A DNA stretch of 64,000 nucleotides from Leptonema illini DSM 21528 (GCF_000243335.1 NZ_JH597773.1:1571989-1635988), one strand, 5' to 3'. Positions 17,329 through 26,954 are shown, counted from the stretch's first letter. Notes: generated by a model from the letters alone, not told the origin. Numbers and translations: made by a program.

Positions 17329-18396
17329 ATGTTAGAGTGGTTCATAGACACCGCCTCCGAATTTGCGCCGAAGGTCAATTATATGATGAACCTGGTGAAT
17401 CTCGTCACCGGTCTCGCCTTCGTGCTCACAAACGGAGCACTTGTGTATTTCATCATCCGGTATAGAAGGCGTTCTGAAAACGACGAGACGTCACGAGTGA
17501 ACAACAGCCATACGGTCGAGGCCGTCTGGACGATCGTTCCCTCCATCGTCTTTGTTTTCTTCTATATAATTGGACTTAAAGACTTCCGTGAACTGCGAGC
17601 CGCTCAGGACGAGGCAACAAAGATTCGCGTAACGGCAAAACAGTGGGCGTGGGAGTTCGCTTACCCGGCATCTCTGCGCACAGACGGCAAAGACAGGGCT
17701 CTGAAATCCTACAACGTCCTGTACGTCGAAGAGAACAAACCGGTGACGCTGATAATGAAGTCATCTGACGTCATTCATAGCTTTTTCGTACCGGCCTTTC
17801 GCGTGAAAGAAGATGTCGTGGGCAATATTTATACCTACGTGCAATTCACGCCGCTGATCTCTGAGACGCAGACCAATATGAAAGAGGCCGAAAGAAAGGC
17901 CTTTTATGCGCTGACCGGCGAGCAGGAGGGTAAGATCCCTCAGGTGAAAGATCAATGCGTCGGCTATGCGCCCGGCACCTGCGCCACCTATACGATCTAT
18001 TGCACCGAATACTGCGGTAAGGATCACTCCTACATGCTTGGTAGTGTCGTTGTGCTCAAGGCTGAGCTCTATCGCAAGAAGCTGGCCGAGCTGGAAGAGG
18101 CCTCGGGAGCGATCAGTCCGGCCGAAGGCGAGAAGATCTACGGCGCATCGGGCTGTAAATCCTGTCACTCTCTCGACGGCTCGAAGCTGGTCGGTCCCTC
18201 CTGGAAAGGACTCTACGGCGTTAAGCGCAAGCTGACGACAGGTCAGGAAGTTCTCGTAGATGAAAACTACATCACCGAGGCCATCTTGAATCCGAATTCG
18301 CAGGTCCCCGAAGGCTATGCGCCGATCATGCCTCCGCAAGATCTGAGCGAAGAGCAAATCCTGTCCGTCATTGAGTATATCAAGACGTTGAAATAA
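17329..18396 (+). CDS. ctaC: caa3-type cytochrome c oxidase subunit II
   Basis: 355 residues from the ATG at 17329, preceded by AGAGGAAA. Two N-terminal membrane helices (about 18-42 and 65-82) are followed by a periplasmic cupredoxin domain with the full CuA set: His150, Cys225, Cys229, His233 and Met236. A fused cytochrome c domain follows, with CxxCH (Cys276, Cys279, His280) and a likely axial Met near 334 (APIMPP). The fusion defines a caa3 oxidase. There is an insert of roughly 35 residues before the CuA loop (about 187-222). Electrons enter via the haem c, pass CuA and reach subunit I. Confidence 0.96.
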   Translation: MLEWFIDTASEFAPKVNYMMNLVNLVTGLAFVLTNGALVYFIIRYRRRSENDETSRVNNSHTVEAVWTIVPSIVFVFFYIIGLKDFRELRAAQDEATKIRVTAKQWAWEFAYPASLRTDGKDRALKSYNVLYVEENKPVTLIMKSSDVIHSFFVPAFRVKEDVVGNIYTYVQFTPLISETQTNMKEAERKAFYALTGEQEGKIPQVKDQCVGYAPGTCATYTIYCTEYCGKDHSYMLGSVVVLKAELYRKKLAELEEASGAISPAEGEKIYGASGCKSCHSLDGSKLVGPSWKGLYGVKRKLTTGQEVLVDENYITEAILNPNSQVPEGYAPIMPPQDLSEEQILSVIEYIKTLK

Positions 18397-18414
18397 TCAG
18401 AGGTAATCGATTCT

Positions 18415-20055
18415 ATGTCTGCCCATTCACATGCACATGACGATAACCGGCCCTACCTCGAAGTAGGCCGGTCCGTCTGGGGCTGGCTCAGCACCACAGA
18501 CCATAAGAAGATCGGTGTGATGTTCACATTCGTCATCTTCTTCTATTTTGCTATTGCCGGCATCTCCGCCCTTCTCGTTCGCCTTGAGCTGCTTGCTCCT
18601 GGCTCCACCTTCTTCACGCCCGATACCTACAACGTGCTTTTCACCGTGCACGGCGCCGTGATGACCTTCCTGTTTATCGTACCGGGCATTCCGTCCACGC
18701 TGGGGAACTTCCTTGTTCCGCTTCTGATCGGCGCCAAAGACGTTGCCTTTCCGCGCATGAACCTGGCGAGCTTCTACGTGTACTTGATCGGTTCGCTGAT
18801 CGCTCTTGTGAGCCTGCTCAGCCCCGCCGATACGGGATGGACGTTCTATGCTCCTTACTCGATGAAGACAAACGGCCTCGTCGTATGGCTGACGTTTGGC
18901 GCCTTTGTGATGGGATTCTCTTCCATCATGACAGGCTTTAACTTCATCGTGACGATTCACCGTATGCGAGCGCCGGGGTTGCGCTGGGGCAACCTGCCGC
19001 TATTCATCTGGGCCATCTATGCGACGGCCGTGATCCAGCTCCTGGCGACTCCCGTCGTCGGTATGAACCTGGTGCTTTTAATCCTCGAACGGGTTCTCGA
19101 TATCGGTATCTTTAATCCGGCGAAAGGCGGCGATCCGATCCTTTTCGAGCAGTTCTTCTGGTTCTACTCGCATCCGGTCGTTTACATCATGATTCTGCCG
19201 GCTTTCGGCGTCGTGGCCGAGATCCTGCCTGTTTTCTCGAAACGGCCGATGTTCGGTTACAAGGCCGTCGCCTACTCCTCGATGGCCATCGCCCTTGTCA
19301 GCTTCATCGTCTGGGGGCACCACCTCTTCGTCTCTGGCATGTCGGATTGGGCCCGCTACGTGTTCAGCTTCCTGACCTTCTTTGTCGCCGTTCCGACGGC
19401 CATCAAGGTCTTTAACTGGATTGCGACGCTCTGGAAAGGTTCGATCGATCTGAAGGCAGCTCCGATGTATTATACGCTGGGCTTCATCTTCATGTTCACG
19501 ATCGCCGGCCTGACGGGCATCCACCTCGCCGTTCTTACGACGGACGTCTATCTGCACGATACCTACTTCGTTGTGGCTCACTTCCACTACACGATGCAGG
19601 GCGGAACGGTCTTCGCTCTTGTGGCCGGCCTTCATTACTGGTTCCCGAAACTGACAGGCCGCATGTATAACAAGCCGCTTGCCTTCTGGGCCTGGCTGAT
19701 CCTTTTCCTCGGGTTTAACGCCACCTTCCTGCCGCAGTTCATTCTCGGCTTCGAGGGCATGCCGCGCCGCTACTTCGACTACCTGCCGCATTTTCAGATC
19801 TGGCACCAGATGTCGACGGTCGGCTCATGGTTCAACGGCCTCGGTTATATCCTGGCGTTGACGAACCTGCTTGTATCGGCGTTCCGCGGTCCTAAGGCAG
19901 AGGCCAATCCGTGGGGATCTCTGTCGCTCGAGTGGCAGACATCTTCGCCGCCGCCGACATATAACTTCGTCGAGATCCCTCACTTTCCCGAAGATATCTA
20001 TGACTACGGAACAGAAGGAAAAACGCAGACGAAGAAAGAGTCTGCTGCCGGTTAA
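18415..20055 (+). CDS. ctaD: Cytochrome c oxidase subunit I, A2-type
   Basis: 546 residues with 12 membrane helices; contains haem a, haem a3 and CuB and pumps protons. Conserved ligands include TVHGAVMTF, the HHLFVSGM CuB pair and the VAHFHYTMQGG haem-ligand segment. At the proton-channel position the sequence is Tyr251-Ser-His253-Pro-Val-Val-Tyr257: the Glu of the HPEVY motif is replaced by Val, with Tyr-Ser just before the CuB His. That is the hallmark of A2-type haem-copper oxidases. Tyr257 is the expected His-linked tyrosine. 18 bp follow ctaC. Confidence 0.97.
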   Translation: MSAHSHAHDDNRPYLEVGRSVWGWLSTTDHKKIGVMFTFVIFFYFAIAGISALLVRLELLAPGSTFFTPDTYNVLFTVHGAVMTFLFIVPGIPSTLGNFLVPLLIGAKDVAFPRMNLASFYVYLIGSLIALVSLLSPADTGWTFYAPYSMKTNGLVVWLTFGAFVMGFSSIMTGFNFIVTIHRMRAPGLRWGNLPLFIWAIYATAVIQLLATPVVGMNLVLLILERVLDIGIFNPAKGGDPILFEQFFWFYSHPVVYIMILPAFGVVAEILPVFSKRPMFGYKAVAYSSMAIALVSFIVWGHHLFVSGMSDWARYVFSFLTFFVAVPTAIKVFNWIATLWKGSIDLKAAPMYYTLGFIFMFTIAGLTGIHLAVLTTDVYLHDTYFVVAHFHYTMQGGTVFALVAGLHYWFPKLTGRMYNKPLAFWAWLILFLGFNATFLPQFILGFEGMPRRYFDYLPHFQIWHQMSTVGSWFNGLGYILALTNLLVSAFRGPKAEANPWGSLSLEWQTSSPPPTYNFVEIPHFPEDIYDYGTEGKTQTKKESAAG

Positions 20056-20071
20056 TGCATTCAGCGGTAGC

Positions 20072-20102
20072 TACCCTGGAGTCCTGTCAGGATTCCAGGG
20101 TA
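20072..20102 (+). other. Strong hairpin between ctaD and ctaE
   Basis: Arms 20072-20085 and 20089-20102 pair over 14 positions with a 3-base loop; the outer nine (TACCCTGGA / TCCAGGGTA) and inner four (TCCT / AGGA) pairs are perfect and one G-T pair joins them. No T-run follows, so it is more likely an mRNA-processing or stabilising element than a terminator. It lies in the only sizeable gap (85 bp) within the operon. Confidence 0.75.
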
Positions 20103-20140
20103 TTGAATAAGGCCATCGAGCCATTGTTATAAGAGGTAGT

Positions 20141-20845
20141 ATGTCAGCACAGTCATTCAAAGATTTTGAAGAGGTGAAACACCCTGTTCACGAAGAGCTG
20201 GCCGGATACGAAGGAGCGAAGCTCGGCATGTGGCTGTTTCTTGCCACCGAACTTCTGCTTTTCGGCGTTTTATTCGCCGGATTCGGTCTGTTTCATGCAA
20301 AATTCCCGAACGAGTTCAAGCTCGCTCATATGTCGCTCGATCGCATCATGGGATCGATCAACACGGTCATTCTGATTCTCAGCTCGCTCACCGTCGCCCT
20401 TGCCATCGACGCCATCCAGCGCGGACGCAAGAAGCTGAGCATGTGGATGCTTGCCACGACGATCATCCTGGCCAGCGGCTTCCTTATCGTGAAGTACTTC
20501 GAGTATTCGGGTAAGTTCGCCCACGGTATCTTCCCGGGTAACGTCGCGCAGATCGTACTGGACCATGCAACACATGCCTACGGACCTGTTCCGGCGCAGT
20601 GGGAAGGCCAACCGATCGACAAGAACGGAATCAACCTGTTCTTCTCGTTCTATTTCATCATGACAGGCGTGCACGGCTTACACGTCATTATCGGTATGTC
20701 CGTCCTGACATGGGTTCTCATCAAGATGAAGAACGGCGAGTTCAGCCACTGGTATTATACTCCAGTGGAGAACGGCGGCCTTTACTGGCACCTGGTGGAC
20801 CTTATCTGGATCTACCTCTTCCCGCTCTTCTATCTGATTCAATAA
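20141..20845 (+). CDS. ctaE: Cytochrome c oxidase subunit III
   Basis: 234 residues, multi-helical. Recognised by the N-terminal GMWLFLATELLLFGVLFAGF helix, the HGLHVIIGM segment and the final helix ENGGLYWHLVDLIWIYLFPL, all characteristic of the family. It stabilises the proton-uptake side of subunit I. About five to seven membrane helices are expected. Its position after ctaD and before ctaF completes the caa3 core. Confidence 0.95.
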   Translation: MSAQSFKDFEEVKHPVHEELAGYEGAKLGMWLFLATELLLFGVLFAGFGLFHAKFPNEFKLAHMSLDRIMGSINTVILILSSLTVALAIDAIQRGRKKLSMWMLATTIILASGFLIVKYFEYSGKFAHGIFPGNVAQIVLDHATHAYGPVPAQWEGQPIDKNGINLFFSFYFIMTGVHGLHVIIGMSVLTWVLIKMKNGEFSHWYYTPVENGGLYWHLVDLIWIYLFPLFYLIQ

Positions 20846-20859
20846 TTCAGGAGTAAACT

Positions 20860-21180
20860 ATGCATATTCCAAGACAGGTAAGCCGGGGGCACATCTCTCC
20901 CACCAGAACCTACTTCATCGTGGGCACTGCGCTTCTGATTCTGACGGCTATCACCGTCGGCGCTTCGTATATCGACCTCGGCAGCATCTTTATCAACGTC
21001 GTCGTCGCCATGGTCATCGCCTCGGTAAAGGCGATGCTTGTTCTTCTCTATTTTATGCACATGAAATACGAGAGCAAGCTCATCTGGATGTTCGGTATCC
21101 TTTATCCGATTCTGCTTTTTGCGTTGATGACGGGAATGATCGTACTCGACATGTTCAATCGAGTAATACCGAATCCCTGA
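20860..21180 (+). CDS. ctaF: Cytochrome c oxidase subunit IV
   Basis: 106 residues with three membrane helices (about 19-37, 44-66 and 75-97). VKAMLVLLYFMHMKYESKL is typical of the prokaryotic subunit IV family found with caa3 and bo3 oxidases. It starts 14 bp after ctaE and ends the operon. Its 3' end overlaps the convergent lipoprotein gene by 26 bp, and a hairpin with a T-run lies just after its stop. Confidence 0.9.
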   Translation: MHIPRQVSRGHISPTRTYFIVGTALLILTAITVGASYIDLGSIFINVVVAMVIASVKAMLVLLYFMHMKYESKLIWMFGILYPILLFALMTGMIVLDMFNRVIPNP

Positions 21181-21676
21181 GCGAACCCGAAGGCTTCGGC
21201 CTTTTTTCCCCTTCTTTTCTTCGACCGGTGCCGAGATTACTTCGCACCGGTCTTTCTGTATCGGCATCGTCAATCGTTCCGTAGCAGCAGAGGATTCGAT
21301 CGCCTGGGTCGGCAACGCCAGAAAGCAGCCGCAGGCGCATCATGCTTTTATCGATGCCGACGATAACGGCTCTTCCCCGTTCGACCTGCGCCCAGCGACC
21401 GTGTCGTGGATTTCCGGTCAGCTGTGTTCGAACGATCCTGGCCTCCTGATGCAGGGCCTCTTTCTCGGTGAGCGTTTCGGGCAGCTTTGCGAACAATTCC
21501 GGACCGTTTCGGCCTGTAACGTTCGATTCGTGCGTGCCGCTTCTTTCGGTTAGCGTAGAGCAACCTGAAACCATTGCGCAGGCCCCCAGGGTGAGAGTCA
21601 CAACCAAAACTCTCGTGACCGAACCACGAAGGACAGTCACCGGAGCATCTTTAAGAGATCGCAAAAAGGACGGCAT
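21155..21676 (-). CDS. Small putative lipoprotein
   Basis: 173 residues. The leader (VTRVLVVTLTLGACAMVSGC) ends in the good lipobox VSGC, with an upstream LGAC as alternative. The mature domain has a short beta-rich segment (RWAQVERGRAVIVGIDKSMM, then LLSGVADPGDRILCCYG) that could be a small barrel. I recognise no family. The C-terminal ~25 residues are basic and lie over the terminator and the end of ctaF, so the protein may be shorter in relatives. Coding status is supported mainly by the lipoprotein leader and a 65-bp gap to an upstream same-strand gene. Confidence 0.65.
   Translation of the reverse strand: MPSFLRSLKDAPVTVLRGSVTRVLVVTLTLGACAMVSGCSTLTERSGTHESNVTGRNGPELFAKLPETLTEKEALHQEARIVRTQLTGNPRHGRWAQVERGRAVIVGIDKSMMRLRLLSGVADPGDRILCCYGTIDDADTERPVRSNLGTGRRKEGEKRPKPSGSLRDSVLLD
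21187..21207 (+). terminator. Rho-independent terminator of the oxidase operon
   Basis: CCGAA, a GGC loop and TTCGG are followed by CC and six T residues, starting 6 bases after the ctaF stop. The stem is short, but position and T-run are right. It lies inside the 3' part of the opposing lipoprotein gene. Confidence 0.6.
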
Positions 21677-21741
21677 GGGCCGACCGTCTTACGAACGTCT
21701 CTGCCGTCAATTCGATCCGTCAATTCGGGAAGCCAGTTCCA

Positions 21742-23532
21742 TCACTCGACCATATCGCCGCGTGCCGGATTTCCTATGCCTCTTTCGAGCGGCTCTGACG
21801 GTTCGATCGGTTGGGCCATTTCTACCATGGAGCGGCTTTTCGCTCCGGCGACCGGGACAAGTTTTAGAGAAAGCTCGGGCTGCCTGTCGCCTTCTGCAAT
21901 CTTCCCGTTATGAGCAATCAGACGATCCCCTCTATTGATGAATTCATGTCGCGGTCCGGCAAGCCTGGCGAAGACGATGTGATAGCCGTAAACGGTGCCA
22001 GCGTTCTTGCGTGGCGAGGAAAGCGGCTCTGAGATGATCCAGCCATACTCCGGCGTCCAGATCTCGGCCACCTTATGATTAAAAGACGGCGTATCGGATG
22101 TAGGCAACCAGTTCCAGGCAAGGCGGGCCGGAATACCGGCGCTGCGCAGTAAGGCGATCTGAAGATAACTGTGCTCCGTGCAGGAGCCATGTCCGTTTTT
22201 CAGAACGACAGGGGCCGCGTCAAAACGGCCATCCTGTTTGTAGACAAGGCTGCGTCGCACAAGGTTATACTGTGCATTGATATAGGATTCAACCGATGCA
22301 TGGTCTTGCAGCAGTCGATCGCGCGATTCGGTAATAACTGGGTCGGTAATACGATACTGGGGGCCGTCCGCGAGATAAGCGGCCAGCGTATCGGGAATAC
22401 TCTGATCTGTAAAAGCGGTCGAACGCGCTTCAAGGTTAAATTCCACCCTGTAACGGCTGATACGCGCCCTGTATACCGGACGATCCGTGATGCGTGTGTT
22501 CAACGACAGGGCAGCATTGCCCTCGCTGTCGCGTTTGATAACTCCGCCGTATGGCATCTCTTCTTCTTCGATTTTTTGAGAGATCGTCTTGGACGCGGGC
22601 AGAAGTACGACGCCGTTAAACTCCCGGTTAGCCGGTGAAACGTAGTATTCAAGCCAATCCTCACGCTTTGAATGCCGGCAGGCTGCCCCGTCACTCAGGC
22701 ATTCCATATCGTCGGTAACAGGCAGCCAGCTCTGCCCGAGCTGGAGATATCGGTGCAACGTCGAGACGCTCTGATCCACGTCGGCCGTCACGAGCGTCTT
22801 GCCGTCACAGGCCATCTTCCAGAACCACCGGTAATCACCGCCTGTGCGTCGCTCCGTCGCTTTGCCGATATCGGCGATGGCCGACACTCTGGATTCATTG
22901 ATCGGCTTCTCTATTGATACGATCTTTGCTCCGCCATAAGACGACCAGAGATGCAGGGCATCCCCACAGACGACGGCTCGCTGCACCTTTTCCATGGGCA
23001 GAGGCTTTGACTCACCCGCCGGAACAAGCTCGGTGCCCGATTCCGGCCAGTTATAATAGAGCAATCGATTCTGATCGACCAGGGCGAGCTTGCCCTGCCA
23101 GAATGCGATCGGCTGGCGATTCACCATCTTCGGAAGGGCGTAGCTTTTTATAGTCTCTCCCGAAGAAGGATCGATCTGCACAAGGCTGTCGCGAAGACGC
23201 AGAACGAGAGTCTCGCCCCAGGCGGCCATACCCTGGACCCGGCCAGAAGTGGCGATAAACTGCGACTTCTGATCGCCGCGCCCGACGATGCCATACTGTG
23301 TTTTGCCGTCTTCTTTGCGCTGTGCCGACCAGTAGAAGGCACCCGCATGATAGAGAACGAGGTCGCCGCGCTCCACGGTCTCGTTTTCAAGGAGCGGTTG
23401 CAGCGAAGGCATTGTGGTGTCGACCTTCTGCCAGCGAAACGGGCTTTTTGCATGAGATTGCCTCGATGAACCGAATGCCAGGAATAGAACGAAAAGAGTC
23501 ACTGCGCCTGAAAGAAGTTGCCGTTTACCCAT
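21742..23532 (-). CDS. Exported transglutaminase-like protein
   Basis: 596 residues from the ATG at 23532. The leader MGKRQLLSGAVTLFVLFLAF followed by RQSHA gives a secretion signal. The N-terminal ~330 residues look like a beta-propeller-like region (repeated short strands such as LVLYHAGAFYWSAQRK and LALVDQNRLLYYNW). The C-terminal part holds a transglutaminase-like core with Cys in NGHGSCTEHSYLQIALLRSA and His in FNHKVAEIWTPEYGW, the usual protease-like arrangement. Such proteins often act as peptidases on envelope proteins; the substrate is unknown. It is divergent from the hydrolase gene with only 62 bp between starts. Confidence 0.85.
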   Translation of the reverse strand: MGKRQLLSGAVTLFVLFLAFGSSRQSHAKSPFRWQKVDTTMPSLQPLLENETVERGDLVLYHAGAFYWSAQRKEDGKTQYGIVGRGDQKSQFIATSGRVQGMAAWGETLVLRLRDSLVQIDPSSGETIKSYALPKMVNRQPIAFWQGKLALVDQNRLLYYNWPESGTELVPAGESKPLPMEKVQRAVVCGDALHLWSSYGGAKIVSIEKPINESRVSAIADIGKATERRTGGDYRWFWKMACDGKTLVTADVDQSVSTLHRYLQLGQSWLPVTDDMECLSDGAACRHSKREDWLEYYVSPANREFNGVVLLPASKTISQKIEEEEMPYGGVIKRDSEGNAALSLNTRITDRPVYRARISRYRVEFNLEARSTAFTDQSIPDTLAAYLADGPQYRITDPVITESRDRLLQDHASVESYINAQYNLVRRSLVYKQDGRFDAAPVVLKNGHGSCTEHSYLQIALLRSAGIPARLAWNWLPTSDTPSFNHKVAEIWTPEYGWIISEPLSSPRKNAGTVYGYHIVFARLAGPRHEFINRGDRLIAHNGKIAEGDRQPELSLKLVPVAGAKSRSMVEMAQPIEPSEPLERGIGNPARGDMVE

Positions 23533-23558
23533 GCCGTATAGGACGTAAGAGACGGCCC

Positions 23559-23577
23559 TGTGTTTTCCTTGAACACA
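23559..23577. promoter_or_regulatory. Inverted repeat in a divergent start region
   Basis: TGTGTT (23559-23564) and AACACA (23572-23577), 7 bases apart, lie between the transglutaminase and hydrolase start codons. The place suits an operator serving both genes, but 6-bp arms are short. Confidence 0.35.
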
Positions 23578-23594
23578 TACGAAATGCAAAAAAA

Positions 23595-24542
23595 ATGTCG
23601 TTTCTTCTTATGCGAAAAGTGCAACAGGGTACCGTTCAAATCGACGATTTCTCATTGAACTACGCCGTCTCTGAATCCTCATCCGATATGACACTGCTTG
23701 TGATCGGTAGTGCTCTTTACTATGGGCGGCTTTTCTCAGAGAACTTGCAGCGTCGCTACCGGATGGTATTCGTCGACCATCGCGGATTTGCCCGCTGTGA
23801 TCGGTCTGACGTTACGGCAGAGGATGGCTCCCTTGATCGCATCGTCGAAGACATAGAGCACATCAGGCGTGAACTGCAAATCGAGCGAATTATCGCCGTC
23901 GGTCATTCCGGTCATGCCTTCATGGCGACGGCCTATGCAGAGGCATATCCCGAGCACGTGCAGGCCCTTGCGCTTCTGAATACGGCGCCCGATAACAGCA
24001 AGGCAAGACAGCACGGAAGCTTCGCCTTTTTCCTGGAACATGCCGGGCCAGAGCGGAAGGGTCGATTTGAGAAGGACATGGCCGACCTCGAAGCGGCCAT
24101 AGCAAATGAGCCTGGCCGTCGCTTTGCTCATCTAATGACGCGTATGCGCACGCATAGCTACTACGATTTCAATGTCGATGCGGCCGCTCATTGGGAAGGC
24201 CTGCCGACACAGATGCCCATCATCGATCATCTGTGGGGAGATGCCTTTGCTCGCATCGACTTAAAAGAAAAGATCGTCGCCCTATCACAGAAGAAGCCCG
24301 TCTTTCTCGGGTTGGGCCGGTACGACTACCTCGTCGCCCCCGTCTCTCTCTGGGATGATCTCGCTACATCGGGTAGCGTCGAATCAGGAGACCGCTTCGG
24401 AATAACGAAGCTCATCTTCGAGAAGAGCGGCCACAATCCCATGTTTGAAGAGCCTGACCTGTTTGACGACGTTTTCGGTCGCTGGATCGATGCGTGCGCG
24501 TATCCTGCATCGCAAGAGACAACCCGTCCCGACAACAGCTAA
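23595..24542 (+). CDS. Alpha/beta hydrolase
   Basis: 315 residues. It shows the alpha/beta-hydrolase order: FVDHRGFARCDRS oxyanion-side loop, nucleophile elbow GHSGHA, a cap of about 100 residues, GRYDYL acid region and FEKSGHNPMFEEP, whose His completes the triad. The nearest functional groups are proline iminopeptidases and haloalkane-type hydrolases; substrate cannot be inferred. No signal peptide. The start could also be the ATG at 23610; neither has a clear ribosome-binding site. Confidence 0.88.
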   Translation: MSFLLMRKVQQGTVQIDDFSLNYAVSESSSDMTLLVIGSALYYGRLFSENLQRRYRMVFVDHRGFARCDRSDVTAEDGSLDRIVEDIEHIRRELQIERIIAVGHSGHAFMATAYAEAYPEHVQALALLNTAPDNSKARQHGSFAFFLEHAGPERKGRFEKDMADLEAAIANEPGRRFAHLMTRMRTHSYYDFNVDAAAHWEGLPTQMPIIDHLWGDAFARIDLKEKIVALSQKKPVFLGLGRYDYLVAPVSLWDDLATSGSVESGDRFGITKLIFEKSGHNPMFEEPDLFDDVFGRWIDACAYPASQETTRPDNS

Positions 24543-24608
24543 GGCGAAAAACGTCTGCCAGTTGCCCCGCCCCCTTATATATTGAAACCAGAAGCGAACC
24601 GCGAACCT

Positions 24609-26666
24609 ATGCAAAAGACCAATCGACTGATCCACGAGAAAAGCCCCTATCTGTTGCAACATGCCCATAATCCTGTGGACTGGTATGCCTGGGGCGAAGA
24701 GGCCTTTACAAAGGCCCGCAACGAAGATAAGCTCATCCTCATCTCCATCGGCTATGCAACCTGTCACTGGTGCCATGTGATGGAACGCGAATCCTTCGAA
24801 GATCAGAGCACGGCCGATCTCTTGAACGAGCACTATGTGGCCATCAAGGTCGATCGCGAAGAGCTGCCCGACGTCGATTCTATCTACATGAAGGCGCTGC
24901 ATGCGATGGGGCAGCCGGGCGGATGGCCTCTGAATCTTTTCCTGACACCAGACCGTCGACCGATCACCGGCGGAACCTACTTTCCTCCTCAGCCGGCTCA
25001 CGGTCGCCCTTCTTTCAAGCAGATGCTCGGTACGCTGGCACAGATGTGGAAGAACGATCGCCCCCGACTGCTTGAGGCCGCTTCTTCGATTACCGAATTC
25101 TTAAACGAACAGAATGCTCTCGCTTCAGATTTGCCGGACCCATCGATCTTCGCTCGCTTCATCGGCGAGATGGAGCAGGCCTTTGACGTGCAGCGGGGCG
25201 GCTTTTACGGCAACGGCCCGAATAAATTCCCGCCGTCGATGGCCTTGATGCTGCTTCTCAGATTGCATGAACGCGACCGACAGGGATCGTCGTCCGTTCT
25301 TGTAATGGTCGAAAAGACGCTTGAGGCTATGAGTCGCGGCGGCATCTACGATCAACTCGGCGGCGGACTCTGTCGCTATTCGACGGATCCGGCCTGGCTG
25401 GTTCCGCATTTTGAAAAGATGCTCTATGATAATGCGCTTTTTCTCCAGGCTTTAACCGAAGCCTATCGCATCACGGGTAACGATTTCTATCGCCGGATGG
25501 CCTATGACGTCATCGCCTATCTGCGCCGCGATCTCATGTCGCCGGAGGGCGCCTTTTACTGCGCCGAAGATGCCGATTCAGAAGGAGTCGAAGGCAAGTT
25601 TTACGTCTGGTCGGCGGCGGAGTTTCGCGAGACGCTTCGTTCGTCGGGATTATCAGACGACGAGATCCGTCTGCTTTCTCTGTACTGGAACGTAACCGAA
25701 GCCGGTAATTTTGAGGGAAAGAATATTCTGCACCTGACCGGCTCTGATGAAGACTTCGCCTCACAGCATTCGCTTACGCTCACGTCCTTGAACGAGATGA
25801 CACAGAAGGCCAGGCAGGCCCTTTTTGCCGTTCGCGAGAGGCGCATCAGGCCGCTGCGAGACGACAAGATCCTCACTTCCTGGAACGCCCTTATGATCTC
25901 GGCATTGAGTCGAGCCTCCATCGTTTTCGGCGATGCCTCTCTCGCCGATATGGCCGTGGCCTGCGCCGACTTTGTTGAAAGCCATCTCATGCAGGACGGG
26001 CAGCTGATGCGACGCTACCGCGACGGCGAGGCGAGATTCAAGGCAACGTTAACCGATCACGCCCTTCTCGGATGCGCCCTAATCGATCTCTTTCGCGTCA
26101 CAGGAAAGTCTGTGTATATGCGCAGAGCTCTGGAGCGAGCGGAGGCCATCATGTCATCGTTCTTTGCGGACGGTCGCCTCTATGAAACGGCAGAAGATGA
26201 TTCTGATGATCTTTTCCTGCGTCCGATCGACTCCTATGACGGAGTGATGCCGTCGGGGCCTTCAGCGGCGCTTCGTCTCTTTGTGACGCTCTCCCGTTAC
26301 GGAGAGTCCGCCCGTATCTACGAAGAGACGGCAAAGGTTATACTGAGACAGTTCTCGCCCGAATGGGCACAGGCGGCAAGGGCGTATCCGGCTATGGTTT
26401 CGGCCTTCCTGACCTTCAGCGACGAAGCTCGCGAGATCGCCATCACTGGCGAGGCGGATTTTATCGGCCAGGCTCTCAAGCTGATCGGGAGTCGGCTTGA
26501 TGGCGACGCCGTCTATGCCTTCAGTGTAGATTCCGATTCGCCTGTTTCGTTGATCGCCGGCAAAGACAGGAGTCGATCAGCCATTTATCTCTGTCAGGAC
26601 TTCGCCTGCCAGACTCCTTTTTCTTCGGTACAACAGCTCGATCAGGCGCTTCAGTCAGGCCTGTGA
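24609..26666 (+). CDS. DUF255 thioredoxin-fold protein (YyaL/Spata20 family)
   Basis: 685 residues from the first ATG (24609). The family signature is clear: [21 protein letters not shown] at the start (in part), then [17 protein letters not shown] with a redox CxxC (Cys52, Cys55) and [14 protein letters not shown]. The C-terminal ~500 residues form an (alpha/alpha)6-barrel with [20 protein letters not shown] and DDKILTSWN motifs, similar to N-acylglucosamine epimerases. It is widespread but of unknown biochemical role. Length fits the family. It ends 328 bp before nirB. Confidence 0.93.
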   Translation: MQKTNRLIHEKSPYLLQHAHNPVDWYAWGEEAFTKARNEDKLILISIGYATCHWCHVMERESFEDQSTADLLNEHYVAIKVDREELPDVDSIYMKALHAMGQPGGWPLNLFLTPDRRPITGGTYFPPQPAHGRPSFKQMLGTLAQMWKNDRPRLLEAASSITEFLNEQNALASDLPDPSIFARFIGEMEQAFDVQRGGFYGNGPNKFPPSMALMLLLRLHERDRQGSSSVLVMVEKTLEAMSRGGIYDQLGGGLCRYSTDPAWLVPHFEKMLYDNALFLQALTEAYRITGNDFYRRMAYDVIAYLRRDLMSPEGAFYCAEDADSEGVEGKFYVWSAAEFRETLRSSGLSDDEIRLLSLYWNVTEAGNFEGKNILHLTGSDEDFASQHSLTLTSLNEMTQKARQALFAVRERRIRPLRDDKILTSWNALMISALSRASIVFGDASLADMAVACADFVESHLMQDGQLMRRYRDGEARFKATLTDHALLGCALIDLFRVTGKSVYMRRALERAEAIMSSFFADGRLYETAEDDSDDLFLRPIDSYDGVMPSGPSAALRLFVTLSRYGESARIYEETAKVILRQFSPEWAQAARAYPAMVSAFLTFSDEAREIAITGEADFIGQALKLIGSRLDGDAVYAFSVDSDSPVSLIAGKDRSRSAIYLCQDFACQTPFSSVQQLDQALQSGL

Positions 26667-26954
26667 GGACGCTTCGAGGGAGACATAAAGCTGCCTGCAC
26701 AAGCATCTCGGTCTCACGGGTATTAAAATAAAGCGGATTGTCTAATCTTTTTGCATAGCGGAAATCCGACCTGCCTACAAATTAAGCAATGCACAACGGT
26801 AGTATTTCCATCTTCTATTGCAAAATAAACATATATTGAGATTCAGAGGCAGAATCAGGGCGCTAATTGAGACTACCTTCAAGTTTTTCAGCGAATTCTC
26901 TATTAATTCCATAGGAATGATCGTTAAAAGGCTCTGAATTGCCTCTGTCGCAGG
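26667..26954. other. AT-rich regulatory gap upstream of nirB
   Basis: No gene is visible. The region is markedly AT-rich. A weak stem (GATT/AATC at 26736-26747) followed by five T residues might terminate the DUF255 gene. Towards nirB there are an ATTCC-ATA-GGAAT inverted repeat and a pair of inverted CAGAGGCA sites that could bind the activator needed by the sigma-54 promoter. Confidence 0.5.
26844..26947. promoter_or_regulatory. Candidate activator sites of the nirB promoter
   Basis: CAGAGGCA (26844-26851) recurs inverted as TGCCTCTG (26940-26947), 8 bases before the promoter; ATTCCATAGGAAT (26906-26918) is a separate 5-3-5 palindrome. Sigma-54 promoters need an upstream enhancer-binding protein, usually 80-150 bases away, so the first copy and the palindrome are plausible. 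None matches the enteric NtrC consensus. Confidence 0.35.

Noticed and set aside
19078-19806. 242-codon minus-strand frame opposite ctaD
   Set aside because: Antisense to the highly conserved oxidase subunit I; composition is that expected of a reversed membrane-protein gene.
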